Assembly (NCBI GenBank): GCA_040387475.1
Contig: JAZKDT010000018.1
Location: forward strand, 186,001 to 250,000
Origin: UBA4416 sp040387475
GTDB taxonomy: Bacteria > Bacteroidota > Bacteroidia > B-17B0 > Aurantibacillaceae
Direction of reading: 5' to 3'
DNA length: 64,000 nucleotides
Part shown: one piece after another, positions 53,699 to 61,305 of the stretch
Layout of the letters: each line of letters opens with the position of its first letter
Position numbering within the stretch: the first letter of the stretch is position 1
Made by a program: the position numbers and the translations under genes
Notes under the pieces: generated by a model
Seen by the model: only the letters and a program-made list of their open reading frames with translations
Database searches by the model: none
Told to the model about the DNA's origin: nothing

Positions 53699-55390
53699 AT
53701 GAAAAGCCAGTTATTCATACTATTTACTTTTATTACTGCGATCGTTTATTCACAACCGACCTATGTTCCGACGCGCATCCTTGGACGCCAGGCCGAACAG
53801 TTTTGTGAGAACGAGATAAAAGTTAAAGACGCAAAACCTGCAAGTTGTGCAGCGGACAACTGCCACAGCTATCTCTTCCCTGTTATTGTTGAAGACTTTG
53901 ACAACATGTATGATATTCCAAACAAATGGAGGTTTGATTATGGGTATACTCAAGCAATTGAGAATACATGGTATGGTTATGGTTTTTATAATTCATCTGG
54001 AGTAATAACCAATAACAATGTGCAAATCAGTGGTGGAACAATGAAACTCATTAACAAATACGAGAATAATAGCATTGGGGGAACATCCTATGATTTTACT
54101 AATGGTATGATCAGGTCTTTGAATCGATTTGAGTATGGTACATTTGAAGCACGGATTAAAGTCCCATCTGCTAATAAAATGTGGCCGGCTTTTTGGCTGC
54201 TTGGCGAATTAGGCAAGTATTCCGAAATTGACATCTTTGAATTTTATGATAATAATGTTTCCGGAACTCCTTGTGAATTATACAACGAACATAAAATGGC
54301 AACGCATGTTGGAAGCATACCCAATAAAAACGAATGTCACAGATCTGAAAAATACCCAATTAGTATCGATGTGTTTCACACGTATAAATTAGAATGGGGA
54401 AAATATGAAGTTAAGATCTTTGTAGATGGTACATTAAAAGGGTATGCAACAAAATTTTATGATGGTAATGTTTTGGATGTTAATTGCAATTATAGCTCGG
54501 CTTATAATAATTTTGATCCTCGTTATAATTTCGATTGCAATGGCCTTCGGAATTTGAACGATAATATATACCAGCAGTTTTGGCCACAGAAACCTAACAA
54601 CTGGCCATCGTGGTTGCCCTGGCCAAATATGCCCAGTTGGTTATATTACCCAAACAAGATAAGGGAGGATTCATATTTTCCAAGCAGAGACCGTCAAATG
54701 GGCTTAATTATTAATAATATTATTAATAACAAATACAAGACCGAGAATTTCAGCGAATTCAGTCAGGCAGCACAAACAATGGAGATAGACTGGGTAAAAA
54801 TATACCAGCCATTTTGCTGTGGAGAAGACAAAACGATATATTTAAACTCAGATTTTGCTTATCTAACTAACTGGACCAATATACTTACAGGTAGAAAGTT
54901 AAAATTCGGTAACGTAAACACGAGTCAGTTCTCAAACTATGTTGATATGCCGGTGTTTTTATTAGCTACTGATGAAATTGAAATTAATAGTGAAAGTATT
55001 TTTGGTGCAGATGTATATGCTGAAATGAGGATAACCAATTGCAACGGAACGGGAGGTGCCAGATTGGCGGACCAATCTACCGAAATAAATGGCTCTTCAG
55101 ACGAAAATGAGATCAGCAAACCTGAAAATATTGCGAGCAATGCTAGATTATCCGAAAACATTGTCATCGATGTATATCCTATACCAGCTACAGATGAAGT
55201 AAATATTAAATGTGATACCGAAACATTTGAAAAAATTTCATCTTTTTATTTAGTTGATATTAACGGCAATAAATTTGAAATTAGTAAATCAGCTACAATC
55301 AATATGGAATCCTTTAGTGCCGGCTGTTATCAGTTAATGATAAGGTTGAAAAATAATTCCATTATATACAAAAAAATAATTAAACTATAA
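53699..55390 (+). CDS. GH16-family beta-glucanase-like enzyme with T9SS sorting domain
   Basis: A 563-residue secreted enzyme. Signal peptide about 1-18 (ending VYSQP). The concanavalin-like GH16 core (about 60-370) has GMIRSLNRFEYGTFEARIKVP, WPAFWLLGE and the catalytic motif SEIDIFEF (E176, D178, E181), followed by HTYKLEWGKYEVKIFVDG. A Trp/Pro-rich stretch sits inside the domain at about 294-318. A region with DEIEINSES and a C-terminal T9SS sorting domain (YPIPATDEVNIK ... YKKIIKL) follow. GH16 enzymes cut beta-1,3- or beta-1,4-linked glucans or galactans; the exact substrate is unknown. It is co-transcribed with the fibre-like protein and the next unknown gene. Confidence 0.85.
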   Translation: MKSQLFILFTFITAIVYSQPTYVPTRILGRQAEQFCENEIKVKDAKPASCAADNCHSYLFPVIVEDFDNMYDIPNKWRFDYGYTQAIENTWYGYGFYNSSGVITNNNVQISGGTMKLINKYENNSIGGTSYDFTNGMIRSLNRFEYGTFEARIKVPSANKMWPAFWLLGELGKYSEIDIFEFYDNNVSGTPCELYNEHKMATHVGSIPNKNECHRSEKYPISIDVFHTYKLEWGKYEVKIFVDGTLKGYATKFYDGNVLDVNCNYSSAYNNFDPRYNFDCNGLRNLNDNIYQQFWPQKPNNWPSWLPWPNMPSWLYYPNKIREDSYFPSRDRQMGLIINNIINNKYKTENFSEFSQAAQTMEIDWVKIYQPFCCGEDKTIYLNSDFAYLTNWTNILTGRKLKFGNVNTSQFSNYVDMPVFLLATDEIEINSESIFGADVYAEMRITNCNGTGGARLADQSTEINGSSDENEISKPENIASNARLSENIVIDVYPIPATDEVNIKCDTETFEKISSFYLVDINGNKFEISKSATINMESFSAGCYQLMIRLKNNSIIYKKIIKL

Positions 55391-55394
55391 GATT

Positions 55395-56141
55395 ATGAAA
55401 TACACTCCAATTATAATGCTCATTCTTTGTTTCGCATGGTTTGGGTTCACAAGAAAGGAACAAAAATTAATTATAAAATCGCCCCTGGCTGTTGACACTA
55501 TTAATACTATTTCTGGTACTTTCAGCAGTTACTATTTTACCGGTATTGATGGTTTAGGCAACATATCAACTGATAGTATCAACGTGGCAGAGTTTTACCC
55601 TTCGGCTGTAAGCAATCAAACCACATCGACAGTTAGCGCGGGTGACGTGATTTTAAACACATCTACCAAACTCGATTATGACGGTACATTATTAAGGTAT
55701 TTTCAAAATACTAGTAGTAGTGTAAGCATGAAACCGCTGAGTTGGAATGTACAAGGAAGTACTTACATTCCTGCTTTTACCTACTCGTTTACCCCGCTTT
55801 ATCCAGAATTTAATCCTGGAGTATTGCCTGATACCAGCACTAAATCTTCAGGCATAACTATTTCTCTGGGCACTGTTACCAATCCCGATCCAACACTTTT
55901 TATTTGTACGGCCAGATTAACGCAAAATAGCGGGGCAATTCAAACAATTAAAACTATCAATCAAACTGCAATTAATAATACCTCTGTATTCTTTAGTGCA
56001 TCTGATTTATCAGCGTTTAATATAAATGAAGACATCGATATCATCATCACCTTGCAAAACTATAAGTACGCTACGGTTGGAACTCAAAATTTTGCTTTCA
56101 TAACTTCTCATTATTACCGCAAACAAAGTTATTTAAAGTAA
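55395..56141 (+). CDS. Secreted protein of unknown function in the GH16 operon
   Basis: A 248-residue protein with an N-terminal hydrophobic segment (about 3-18, MKYTPIIMLILCFAWFGF), likely a signal peptide. The mature part is Ser/Thr-rich and mostly beta-structured (GTFSSYYFTGIDGLGNISTDSINVAEFYP, YIPAFTYSFTPLYPEF). I recognise no family, lipobox or T9SS domain. It follows the GH16 gene by 4 bp and ends the operon at a strong hairpin. It may be a binding or assembly partner of the fibre or the enzyme; that is only inference from position. Confidence 0.6.
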   Translation: MKYTPIIMLILCFAWFGFTRKEQKLIIKSPLAVDTINTISGTFSSYYFTGIDGLGNISTDSINVAEFYPSAVSNQTTSTVSAGDVILNTSTKLDYDGTLLRYFQNTSSSVSMKPLSWNVQGSTYIPAFTYSFTPLYPEFNPGVLPDTSTKSSGITISLGTVTNPDPTLFICTARLTQNSGAIQTIKTINQTAINNTSVFFSASDLSAFNINEDIDIIITLQNYKYATVGTQNFAFITSHYYRKQSYLK

Positions 56142-56160
56142 GGTAGAAGAACTGCAAATA

Positions 56161-56189
56161 AAAAGGAGCGGCCTCAACCGCTCCTTTTT
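56161..56189 (+). terminator. Terminator of the GH16 operon
   Basis: A perfect 11-bp stem AAAAGGAGCGG/CCGCTCCTTTT (56161-56171 with 56178-56188) with a 6-base loop and a T-run, 19 bp after the last stop codon. Confidence 0.9.
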
Positions 56190-56298
56190 GTTTATAATAC
56201 TTTGTGCCAAATATCCTTTTTACGGTAACATAACGTTTTTGATTATGACTATTTTTGATTCCTGTGGTTTTATGTAGGATGTGTTTTAGTAACAACAA

Positions 56299-56330
56299 AA
56301 AAAGGAGCGAATCATATCGCTCCTTTTTTA
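56299..56330 (-). terminator. Terminator of the DedA operon
   Basis: A perfect 13-bp stem (56299-56311 with 56318-56330), 6-base loop, T-run on the minus strand; starts 6 bp after the DedA stop. It shares the AAAAGGAGCG stem core with the terminator at 56161. Confidence 0.9.
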
Positions 56331-56335
56331 CTATT

Positions 56336-56983
56336 CTATTTTTCGCCTTGAGGTTTAGGCGCCATTTTATTTCTCACCATGGTTATCAATATGGGCAATA
56401 CAGAAATAGCAATAATGCCTAAACAAACCAAATCGATATGCTTCCTGATAAATTCAACTTCTCCCAGCAGATAACCGGCTGTTGTTAAACTGCCGATCCA
56501 TAAAGCACCCCCAAAAACATCATAGCTAAAAAACTTTTTGTAATTCATTTCGCCAACGCCGGCAGCAAAGGGAGCAAACGTTCGTACAATGGGAACAAAA
56601 CGCGCCATGATGATAGCCTTTGTTCCATGTTTCTCAAAAAACAAATGAGTTTTATCGAGGTATTCCCGTTTTACAAGTGTTCTCCCTTTTATTTTAATAT
56701 CAAAAATTCGAATCCCTATTTTCCTTCCGATCCAATAATTGCAATTGTCGCCTAACACCGCGGCAACAAACAACAGGATTAAAAGGTAAGACATATTTAA
56801 ATGACCTGAACGGGCAAATAAACCAGCTGTGAACAATAATGAATCGCCTGGCAAAATAGGCATCGCCACTAAACCTGTTTCAATAAAAATAACAAGAAAT
56901 AGGACGATGTAAATAGCTGTTCCGAAATTGGCAAACAACCAGTCAAAATCCAAATGTAAAATGTGCTTAAATAATTCAATCAT
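56336..56983 (-). CDS. DedA family membrane protein
   Basis: A 215-residue DedA/SNARE-associated (VTT-domain) protein with about five membrane helices. Conserved pieces are IFIETGLVAMPILPGDSLLFTAG (acidic and GDS motif near residue 46) and KAIIMARFVPIVRTFAPFAAGVGEMNYKKF with the two essential arginines. DedA proteins act in lipid-carrier flipping (undecaprenyl phosphate or phosphatidylethanolamine) and membrane homeostasis. It is the last gene of a four-gene minus-strand group. A 14-bp tandem repeat lies between it and the rhodanese gene, right at its start. Confidence 0.9.
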   Translation of the reverse strand: MIELFKHILHLDFDWLFANFGTAIYIVLFLVIFIETGLVAMPILPGDSLLFTAGLFARSGHLNMSYLLILLFVAAVLGDNCNYWIGRKIGIRIFDIKIKGRTLVKREYLDKTHLFFEKHGTKAIIMARFVPIVRTFAPFAAGVGEMNYKKFFSYDVFGGALWIGSLTTAGYLLGEVEFIRKHIDLVCLGIIAISVLPILITMVRNKMAPKPQGEK

Positions 56984-56985
56984 AA

Positions 56986-57013
56986 TTAGTGAAAAGTGGT
57001 TAGTGAAAAGTGA
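56986..57013. repeat. Two tandem 14-bp repeats before the DedA gene
   Basis: TTAGTGAAAAGTGG (56986-56999) is followed by TTAGTGAAAAGTGA (57000-57013). The repeat begins 2 bp upstream of the DedA start codon and covers its ribosome-binding region. Confidence 0.8.
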
Positions 57014-57024
57014 TTTATCAAATA

Positions 57025-57327
57025 TTACAATCCTACTTCTTCAATGTAAGCCAGGATACCTCCTTTTAAATTATACAGGTTTGTAAACCCATGCTGACTC
57101 TCCAGAGCGCCTATGACGGTTGCGCTGCGTTTTCCGCTACGACAATGAATTACGACCTGTTTATCTTTGGATATCTTATCGACATTATCCATCACTTCGC
57201 CCATCGGAATTAGTTCGCCATTCATATTGGTTTCATCAAATTCGTATTGCTCACGTACATCAATTAACTGGAAATCTTTTTTATCATCCATTAATTGTTT
57301 TAACTCTTTTGCTGTTATCTCTTTCAT
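57025..57327 (-). CDS. Single-domain rhodanese-like protein
   Basis: A 100-residue rhodanese domain. It begins KEITAKELKQLMDDKKDFQLIDVREQYEFDETNMNGELIPMGE with the DVRE/PMGE family motifs, and the active-site loop VVIHCRSGKRS carries the catalytic cysteine. The C-terminus NLKGGILAYIEEVGL is typical. It would carry persulfide sulfur as a single-domain sulfurtransferase. The next gene upstream, 11 bp away, is phosphosulfolactate synthase, so a sulfur-metabolism link is possible. Length and motif are complete. Confidence 0.9.
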   Translation of the reverse strand: MKEITAKELKQLMDDKKDFQLIDVREQYEFDETNMNGELIPMGEVMDNVDKISKDKQVVIHCRSGKRSATVIGALESQHGFTNLYNLKGGILAYIEEVGL

Positions 57328-57338
57328 AGTGTTTTTTA

Positions 57339-58130
57339 TTAAAATATTTTGTCTTTTGTTCCTTCTGGTAAAAAATTAAAGAAAGTATCTCCCCGTAAAC
57401 CAATACGTAATGTTTCTAAAGGGATGACATCGTCTACGCTGATATTGCCAACATTTACATTGGATCCGAACAAGTTAATAAAATACACTTGTTGCGATTT
57501 TTGCGGAGTTTCCCAGATAATATCTTCAACGGCGATTTTATTTGTTATGCGCGTTACTAACATGGAATGCGCACTTCCGTTCTTGTGAAAGATCCCCACT
57601 GTTCCGCTCTCCCGCGCTTCGGCAATTACTTTGAACGATCCGGATTCTAACTCAGCTTTCATCATGCTAACCCATTTTGCGGGATGAATAATAATTCCCT
57701 CTTCCTTAGATCCAACTTCAGACAATACCGTGAAATTTTTAGACAGTGTGCTGATGAATTTACATTTATTGTCATGGTCGATATTGATACTACCGTCTGA
57801 TACCTCAGCCGTATCTAATCCATAAGAATCAATAAATTTTTGATAGTCATCAAATTTACCTCTGGCCACAAATGCTTCAAATAAGGTGCCACCCAAATAG
57901 GTTTTTATTCCTGCTTTTTGGTAGATCTTAATTTTTTCTTTCACATTTTTAGACATCACCGATGTTCCAAATCCGAGTTTTACAAAGTCAACATAGTCTG
58001 CATAACTATCAACAAAATCTTCGGCGTGTTTCAACGATATCCCTTTATCCATTACCATGGTTATGCCACTTTTACGAGGTCTTTCAGTACGTTCAGGTAT
58101 ATGCGATAAATTTACATTGTATTTTATCAT
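57339..58130 (-). CDS. Phosphosulfolactate synthase (ComA family)
   Basis: A 263-residue TIM-barrel protein of the ComA family. Key stretches are RTERPRKSGITMVMDKGISLKHAEDFVD, DFVKLGFGTSVMSKNVKEKI, YLGGTLFEAFVARGK, AEVSDGSINID and SEVGSKEE. ComA joins sulfite and phosphoenolpyruvate to phosphosulfolactate, the first step of coenzyme M synthesis in methanogens. Bacteria with the enzyme make sulfolactate or related sulfonates. In Bacteroidota a link to sulfonate-headed lipids (capnoids) has been suggested by occurrence, but their known routes use cysteate, so the role is uncertain. It sits between the rhodanese and TPR genes with 11 and 10 bp gaps. Confidence 0.85.
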   Translation of the reverse strand: MIKYNVNLSHIPERTERPRKSGITMVMDKGISLKHAEDFVDSYADYVDFVKLGFGTSVMSKNVKEKIKIYQKAGIKTYLGGTLFEAFVARGKFDDYQKFIDSYGLDTAEVSDGSINIDHDNKCKFISTLSKNFTVLSEVGSKEEGIIIHPAKWVSMMKAELESGSFKVIAEARESGTVGIFHKNGSAHSMLVTRITNKIAVEDIIWETPQKSQQVYFINLFGSNVNVGNISVDDVIPLETLRIGLRGDTFFNFLPEGTKDKIF

Positions 58131-58140
58131 AGGTCGTTAT

Positions 58141-59556
58141 TTATAGTGGTTTATTTTTAAATGATTGTATAAGTTGCATGACTGCAATATCCTGTTCTAA
58201 CACAGGTAAATACTCCAGTAAATCTATATGTTTTTCGTAATCCATTTCCAAAGCGTTTTCCAGAAATACCATGCCCTGCTGCTTTTTCCCCAGTTCCATT
58301 TGTAAGCCGCTCATGCGGTAATACAATTCAGGAGTGTCGGGATATTTTTGAATGCCTTCTGCTAATATTTTTTCGCAGTCTTTGTAATATCCACCGTCGT
58401 ATAATAGTTTAGCATAGTCAAGGTAAATATCATACTCTTCGTATCCCAATTCAATTACACGCTGATAAGCTGAAGCGGATTCTTCTAAAAAGCCTAACTT
58501 ATGCTGAACTTCACCAAACACATACCAATACTCCGGCATGTTAGGATTAATTTCAATGGCTTTTTTTATGTAATGAATACTTTCTGTGATCCTGTTTTGA
58601 TAATCCAATACAATCCCAATTCCTAACCAGGCATCTGCATGCGCTGCATCCAGTTTAATGGCGCGGTTATAGTTAACCAAAGCGTCCTCATATTGGGTCA
58701 TATTCTCAAAACATTCTCCAATATAATAATAAGTATTAGCGTCGGGTTCTTCGTGTTTGAAGGTTTCTCTATAAACTTCAATGGCATCCTGGTATCTTTC
58801 CAACTGAGCTAAAGAGTTAGCCTTATTGAAATAAGCGGATGAAAAGTTTTCTTTAATCGCAATGGCGTAATCGTAAGCATCAATCGCTTTTTCAAATAAG
58901 CTCAAACGATTGTAGCTAATTCCCAGGTTAAACCAGGCAAAATGGTTATAAGGTTTTTCCTCAATGTATGTTTCATAAAATGCGATCGCCTCTTCACTCT
59001 TACCTGTCATTTCATAACACAACGACAATTCATTCAACGCCACATCATTATCTGAATTGACTTTAATCGCTTTTTTTAAATAATACAAAGCATCTTCTGC
59101 TTTATCATCATTCAAAAACTCAATACCGATAGCTACATATACTTCATCTTTATATTCGGCCAAAGGCAAAGCTTTTTTATAATTTTCAATAGCCTGCTCG
59201 CTTAAGCCGGTCTGACTATAAATATAGCCACGGGTCATATACAACTCGCTATTATTACTTTCCACCTGTTCTATTTCGTTTAAAAGCAATAAAGCATCGT
59301 GAGTTTTATGCTGTGAAGAAAGGTACTGGGCTAATTTTATTTTTAAAGCAGATGAATAAGGGTAATGGTCTAAAGCAAAATCGATGGCTTTTTTAGCGAG
59401 TTCTAAATTAAACCATTGCATATAGTAATCAATGATCTCTTCAAGTTCATCGGCATCAAAAAACTGATGCGTGCCGGAAGAAATCATGTCCTCAAAACGC
59501 TTTAAACTTTTTTCGAAATCCTGGTTGCTTAATCCGTCTCCTTCAAATTCACTCAT
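58141..59556 (-). CDS. Tetratricopeptide-repeat protein
   Basis: A 471-residue cytoplasmic protein made almost entirely of TPR units, about eleven, at 34-residue spacing (for example DEVYVAIGIEFLNDDKAEDALYYLKKAI, NHFAWFNLGISYNRLSLFEKAIDAYDYAI, ADAWLGIGIVLDYQNRITESIHYIKKAI). There is no signal peptide and no other domain. It is probably a protein-protein scaffold. It heads the operon with ComA, rhodanese and DedA. Function cannot be told. A consensus -7 box lies 28 bp before the ATG. Confidence 0.85.
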   Translation of the reverse strand: MSEFEGDGLSNQDFEKSLKRFEDMISSGTHQFFDADELEEIIDYYMQWFNLELAKKAIDFALDHYPYSSALKIKLAQYLSSQHKTHDALLLLNEIEQVESNNSELYMTRGYIYSQTGLSEQAIENYKKALPLAEYKDEVYVAIGIEFLNDDKAEDALYYLKKAIKVNSDNDVALNELSLCYEMTGKSEEAIAFYETYIEEKPYNHFAWFNLGISYNRLSLFEKAIDAYDYAIAIKENFSSAYFNKANSLAQLERYQDAIEVYRETFKHEEPDANTYYYIGECFENMTQYEDALVNYNRAIKLDAAHADAWLGIGIVLDYQNRITESIHYIKKAIEINPNMPEYWYVFGEVQHKLGFLEESASAYQRVIELGYEEYDIYLDYAKLLYDGGYYKDCEKILAEGIQKYPDTPELYYRMSGLQMELGKKQQGMVFLENALEMDYEKHIDLLEYLPVLEQDIAVMQLIQSFKNKPL

Positions 59557-59584
59557 ACAAAAAACTGCTTTCTGATAATTAACA

Positions 59585-59592
59585 CAAATTTA
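59585..59592 (-). promoter_or_regulatory. -7 element of the TPR-ComA-rhodanese-DedA operon
   Basis: On the minus strand TAAATTTG is an exact TAnnTTTG match, 28 bp before the TPR start codon. Confidence 0.45.
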
Positions 59593-59682
59593 AGGTTAAA
59601 AACCACATTTTAGCCGTTAATTTTTAACAAATTAATGGTATATTTTAGAAAACTCATTCCATTTAATCTTAATGCTAAATGG

Positions 59683-59690
59683 TATATTTG
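59683..59690 (+). promoter_or_regulatory. -7 element of phosphoglucosamine mutase
   Basis: TATATTTG, an exact match, 21 bp before the GTG start at 59712. Confidence 0.5.
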
Positions 59691-59711
59691 TGATTCAAAA
59701 ATCAAAAAAAA

Positions 59712-61106
59712 GTGACCTTAATTAAAAGTATTTCAGGAATCAGGGGAACCATTGGCGGTAAGCCGGGAGATGGGTTAAGTCCTTTGGATATTGTAAAATT
59801 TGCCTCCGCATACGGAAGCTGGATTTTAGAACAAAGTAAGAATCAAAAAGCAACAGTTATCATAGGCCGGGATGCCCGTTTATCGGGACAAATGGTTAAT
59901 AATATTGTTTGCGGAACCCTGGTTGGTTTAGGAATCGATGTGATTGATCTTGGATTAAGTACAACACCCACTGTAGAAATTGCCGTAACAGAATTAAACG
60001 CCAATGGTGGGATTATCCTAACAGCCAGCCATAATCCTAAACAATGGAATGCTTTAAAATTATTGAATAACAAAGGCGAATTTATCAGCGATAGCGAAGG
60101 TAAACACATTTTAGAACAGGCTGATAAAGAAGATTTTACCTATTCAGACGTCAATCAATTAGGAACTTATTCTGAGCGGCACGATCTTTTGCAGATCCAT
60201 ATTGACAAAGTATTGCAATTACCATATGTAGATGTTGAGGCAATTACAAAAGCAAATTTTTCGGTAGCAGTGGATGCCGTTAATTCAAGCGGTGGAATTG
60301 TTATTCCCATGTTACTGGAAGCATTAGGTGTAAAAAATATTCATAAAATACATTGCGAGCCCACCGGCCATTTTGCGCATAACCCGGAACCTTTACCTGA
60401 ACACTTGAGAGATCTGTCGGAAGCGGTTATTAAAACAAAATCAGATGTAGGCATTAGCGTTGACCCGGATGTTGATCGTTTAGCGTTAGTTTGCGAAGAT
60501 GGTGAAATGTTTGGCGAGGAATATACCTTAGTTGCCGTTGCCGATGCAGTTTTAAAACATCATAACGGCGGAAATACTGTTTCTAATTTATCATCCACGC
60601 GGGCTTTACGCGACGTTACTGAGAAAATGGGCGGCACCTACTCTGCCTCTGCTGTGGGTGAAGTAAATGTAGTAACCCTGATGAAATCTACCAACGCTAT
60701 TATTGGTGGCGAAGGAAACGGTGGTGTGATTTTACCTGAAATTCACTACGGACGTGATGCTTTAGTTGGCGTGGCCATCTTCTTAACGCACCTGGCTAAA
60801 TTCGGAAAAACAACTTCAATGCTGCGAAAATCCTTTCCAAATTATTATATCTCCAAAAACAAAATTGAGTTAACTCCTGAAATTGATGTTGATAAAGTAC
60901 TGGTGAATGTAAAAGAAAAATATGCCAAACAACCGGTTAACACAGTAGATGGTGTAAAAATAGAATTTGATAAAGAATGGGTTCATTTACGTAAATCAAA
61001 TACTGAGCCTATTATACGTATTTATAGTGAAAGCGAAAGTGTGAGCACGGCGGACGCTTTAGCTAAAAAAATCATTGAAGACATTAAAGAGATTATTAAA
61101 AGTTAA
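59712..61106 (+). CDS. glmM: Phosphoglucosamine mutase
   Basis: A 464-residue alpha-D-phosphohexomutase starting with GTG at 59712. It begins TLIKSISGIRGTIGGKPGDGLSP, which is the Bacteroidota GlmM start. The phosphoserine loop is ILTASHNPKQWNALK (S106), the Mg loop SVDPDVDRLALV, the sugar loop GGEGNGGVILPEIHYGRDA, and the phosphate-binding end RKSNTEPIIRIYSE. It turns glucosamine-6-phosphate into glucosamine-1-phosphate for peptidoglycan and LPS. In Bacteroidota this family is close to phosphomannomutase, so dual activity is possible. It has a good -7 box. Confidence 0.9.
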   Translation: MTLIKSISGIRGTIGGKPGDGLSPLDIVKFASAYGSWILEQSKNQKATVIIGRDARLSGQMVNNIVCGTLVGLGIDVIDLGLSTTPTVEIAVTELNANGGIILTASHNPKQWNALKLLNNKGEFISDSEGKHILEQADKEDFTYSDVNQLGTYSERHDLLQIHIDKVLQLPYVDVEAITKANFSVAVDAVNSSGGIVIPMLLEALGVKNIHKIHCEPTGHFAHNPEPLPEHLRDLSEAVIKTKSDVGISVDPDVDRLALVCEDGEMFGEEYTLVAVADAVLKHHNGGNTVSNLSSTRALRDVTEKMGGTYSASAVGEVNVVTLMKSTNAIIGGEGNGGVILPEIHYGRDALVGVAIFLTHLAKFGKTTSMLRKSFPNYYISKNKIELTPEIDVDKVLVNVKEKYAKQPVNTVDGVKIEFDKEWVHLRKSNTEPIIRIYSESESVSTADALAKKIIEDIKEIIKS

Positions 61107-61112
61107 TGTATC

Positions 61113-61175
61113 GTCACTTCGAGCGAAGTAGAGGAACTATCAGTCCAAAATATTCTCGACTTTGCTCACACTGAC
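61113..61175. repeat. Intergenic imperfect inverted repeat (left of cysteine desulfurase)
   Basis: The left arm GTCACTTCGAGCGAAGTAGAG (61113-61133 in part) and right arm TTCTCGACTTTGCTCACACTGAC-like sequence (61153-61175) pair imperfectly. The pattern CTTCGAGCGAAG matches dispersed spacer palindromes common in Bacteroidota genomes. The 17-bp core at 61113-61129 recurs inverted at 62511-62527. Confidence 0.6.
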
Positions 61176-61251
61176 AGAAATACAATAATGCAGGAAATAA
61201 AAATTTACTACACACAAAACTTTACGAACTTTGTCGTTCAAAATAATTAAC

Positions 61252-61294
61252 CTCTGCGACCTCCGCGTAAAACTCTGCGGTCTTTGCGGTTAAA
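61252..61294. repeat. CTCTGCG-type intergenic repeat, two units
   Basis: Two related 21-22 bp units stand in tandem: one begins CTCTGCGACCTCCGCG and ends AAAA (61252-61272), the other begins CTCTGCGGTCTTTGCGG and ends TTAAA (61273-61294). The second ends 11 bp before the cysteine desulfurase start. Similar units are familiar from Bacteroidota spacers. Confidence 0.5.
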
Positions 61295-61305
61295 CCAACA
61301 AAAAA

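Noticed and set aside
54937..55167. Open frame opposite the GH16 gene
   Set aside because: Shadow of the coding strand; composition is that of a reversed Ser/Glu-rich region.
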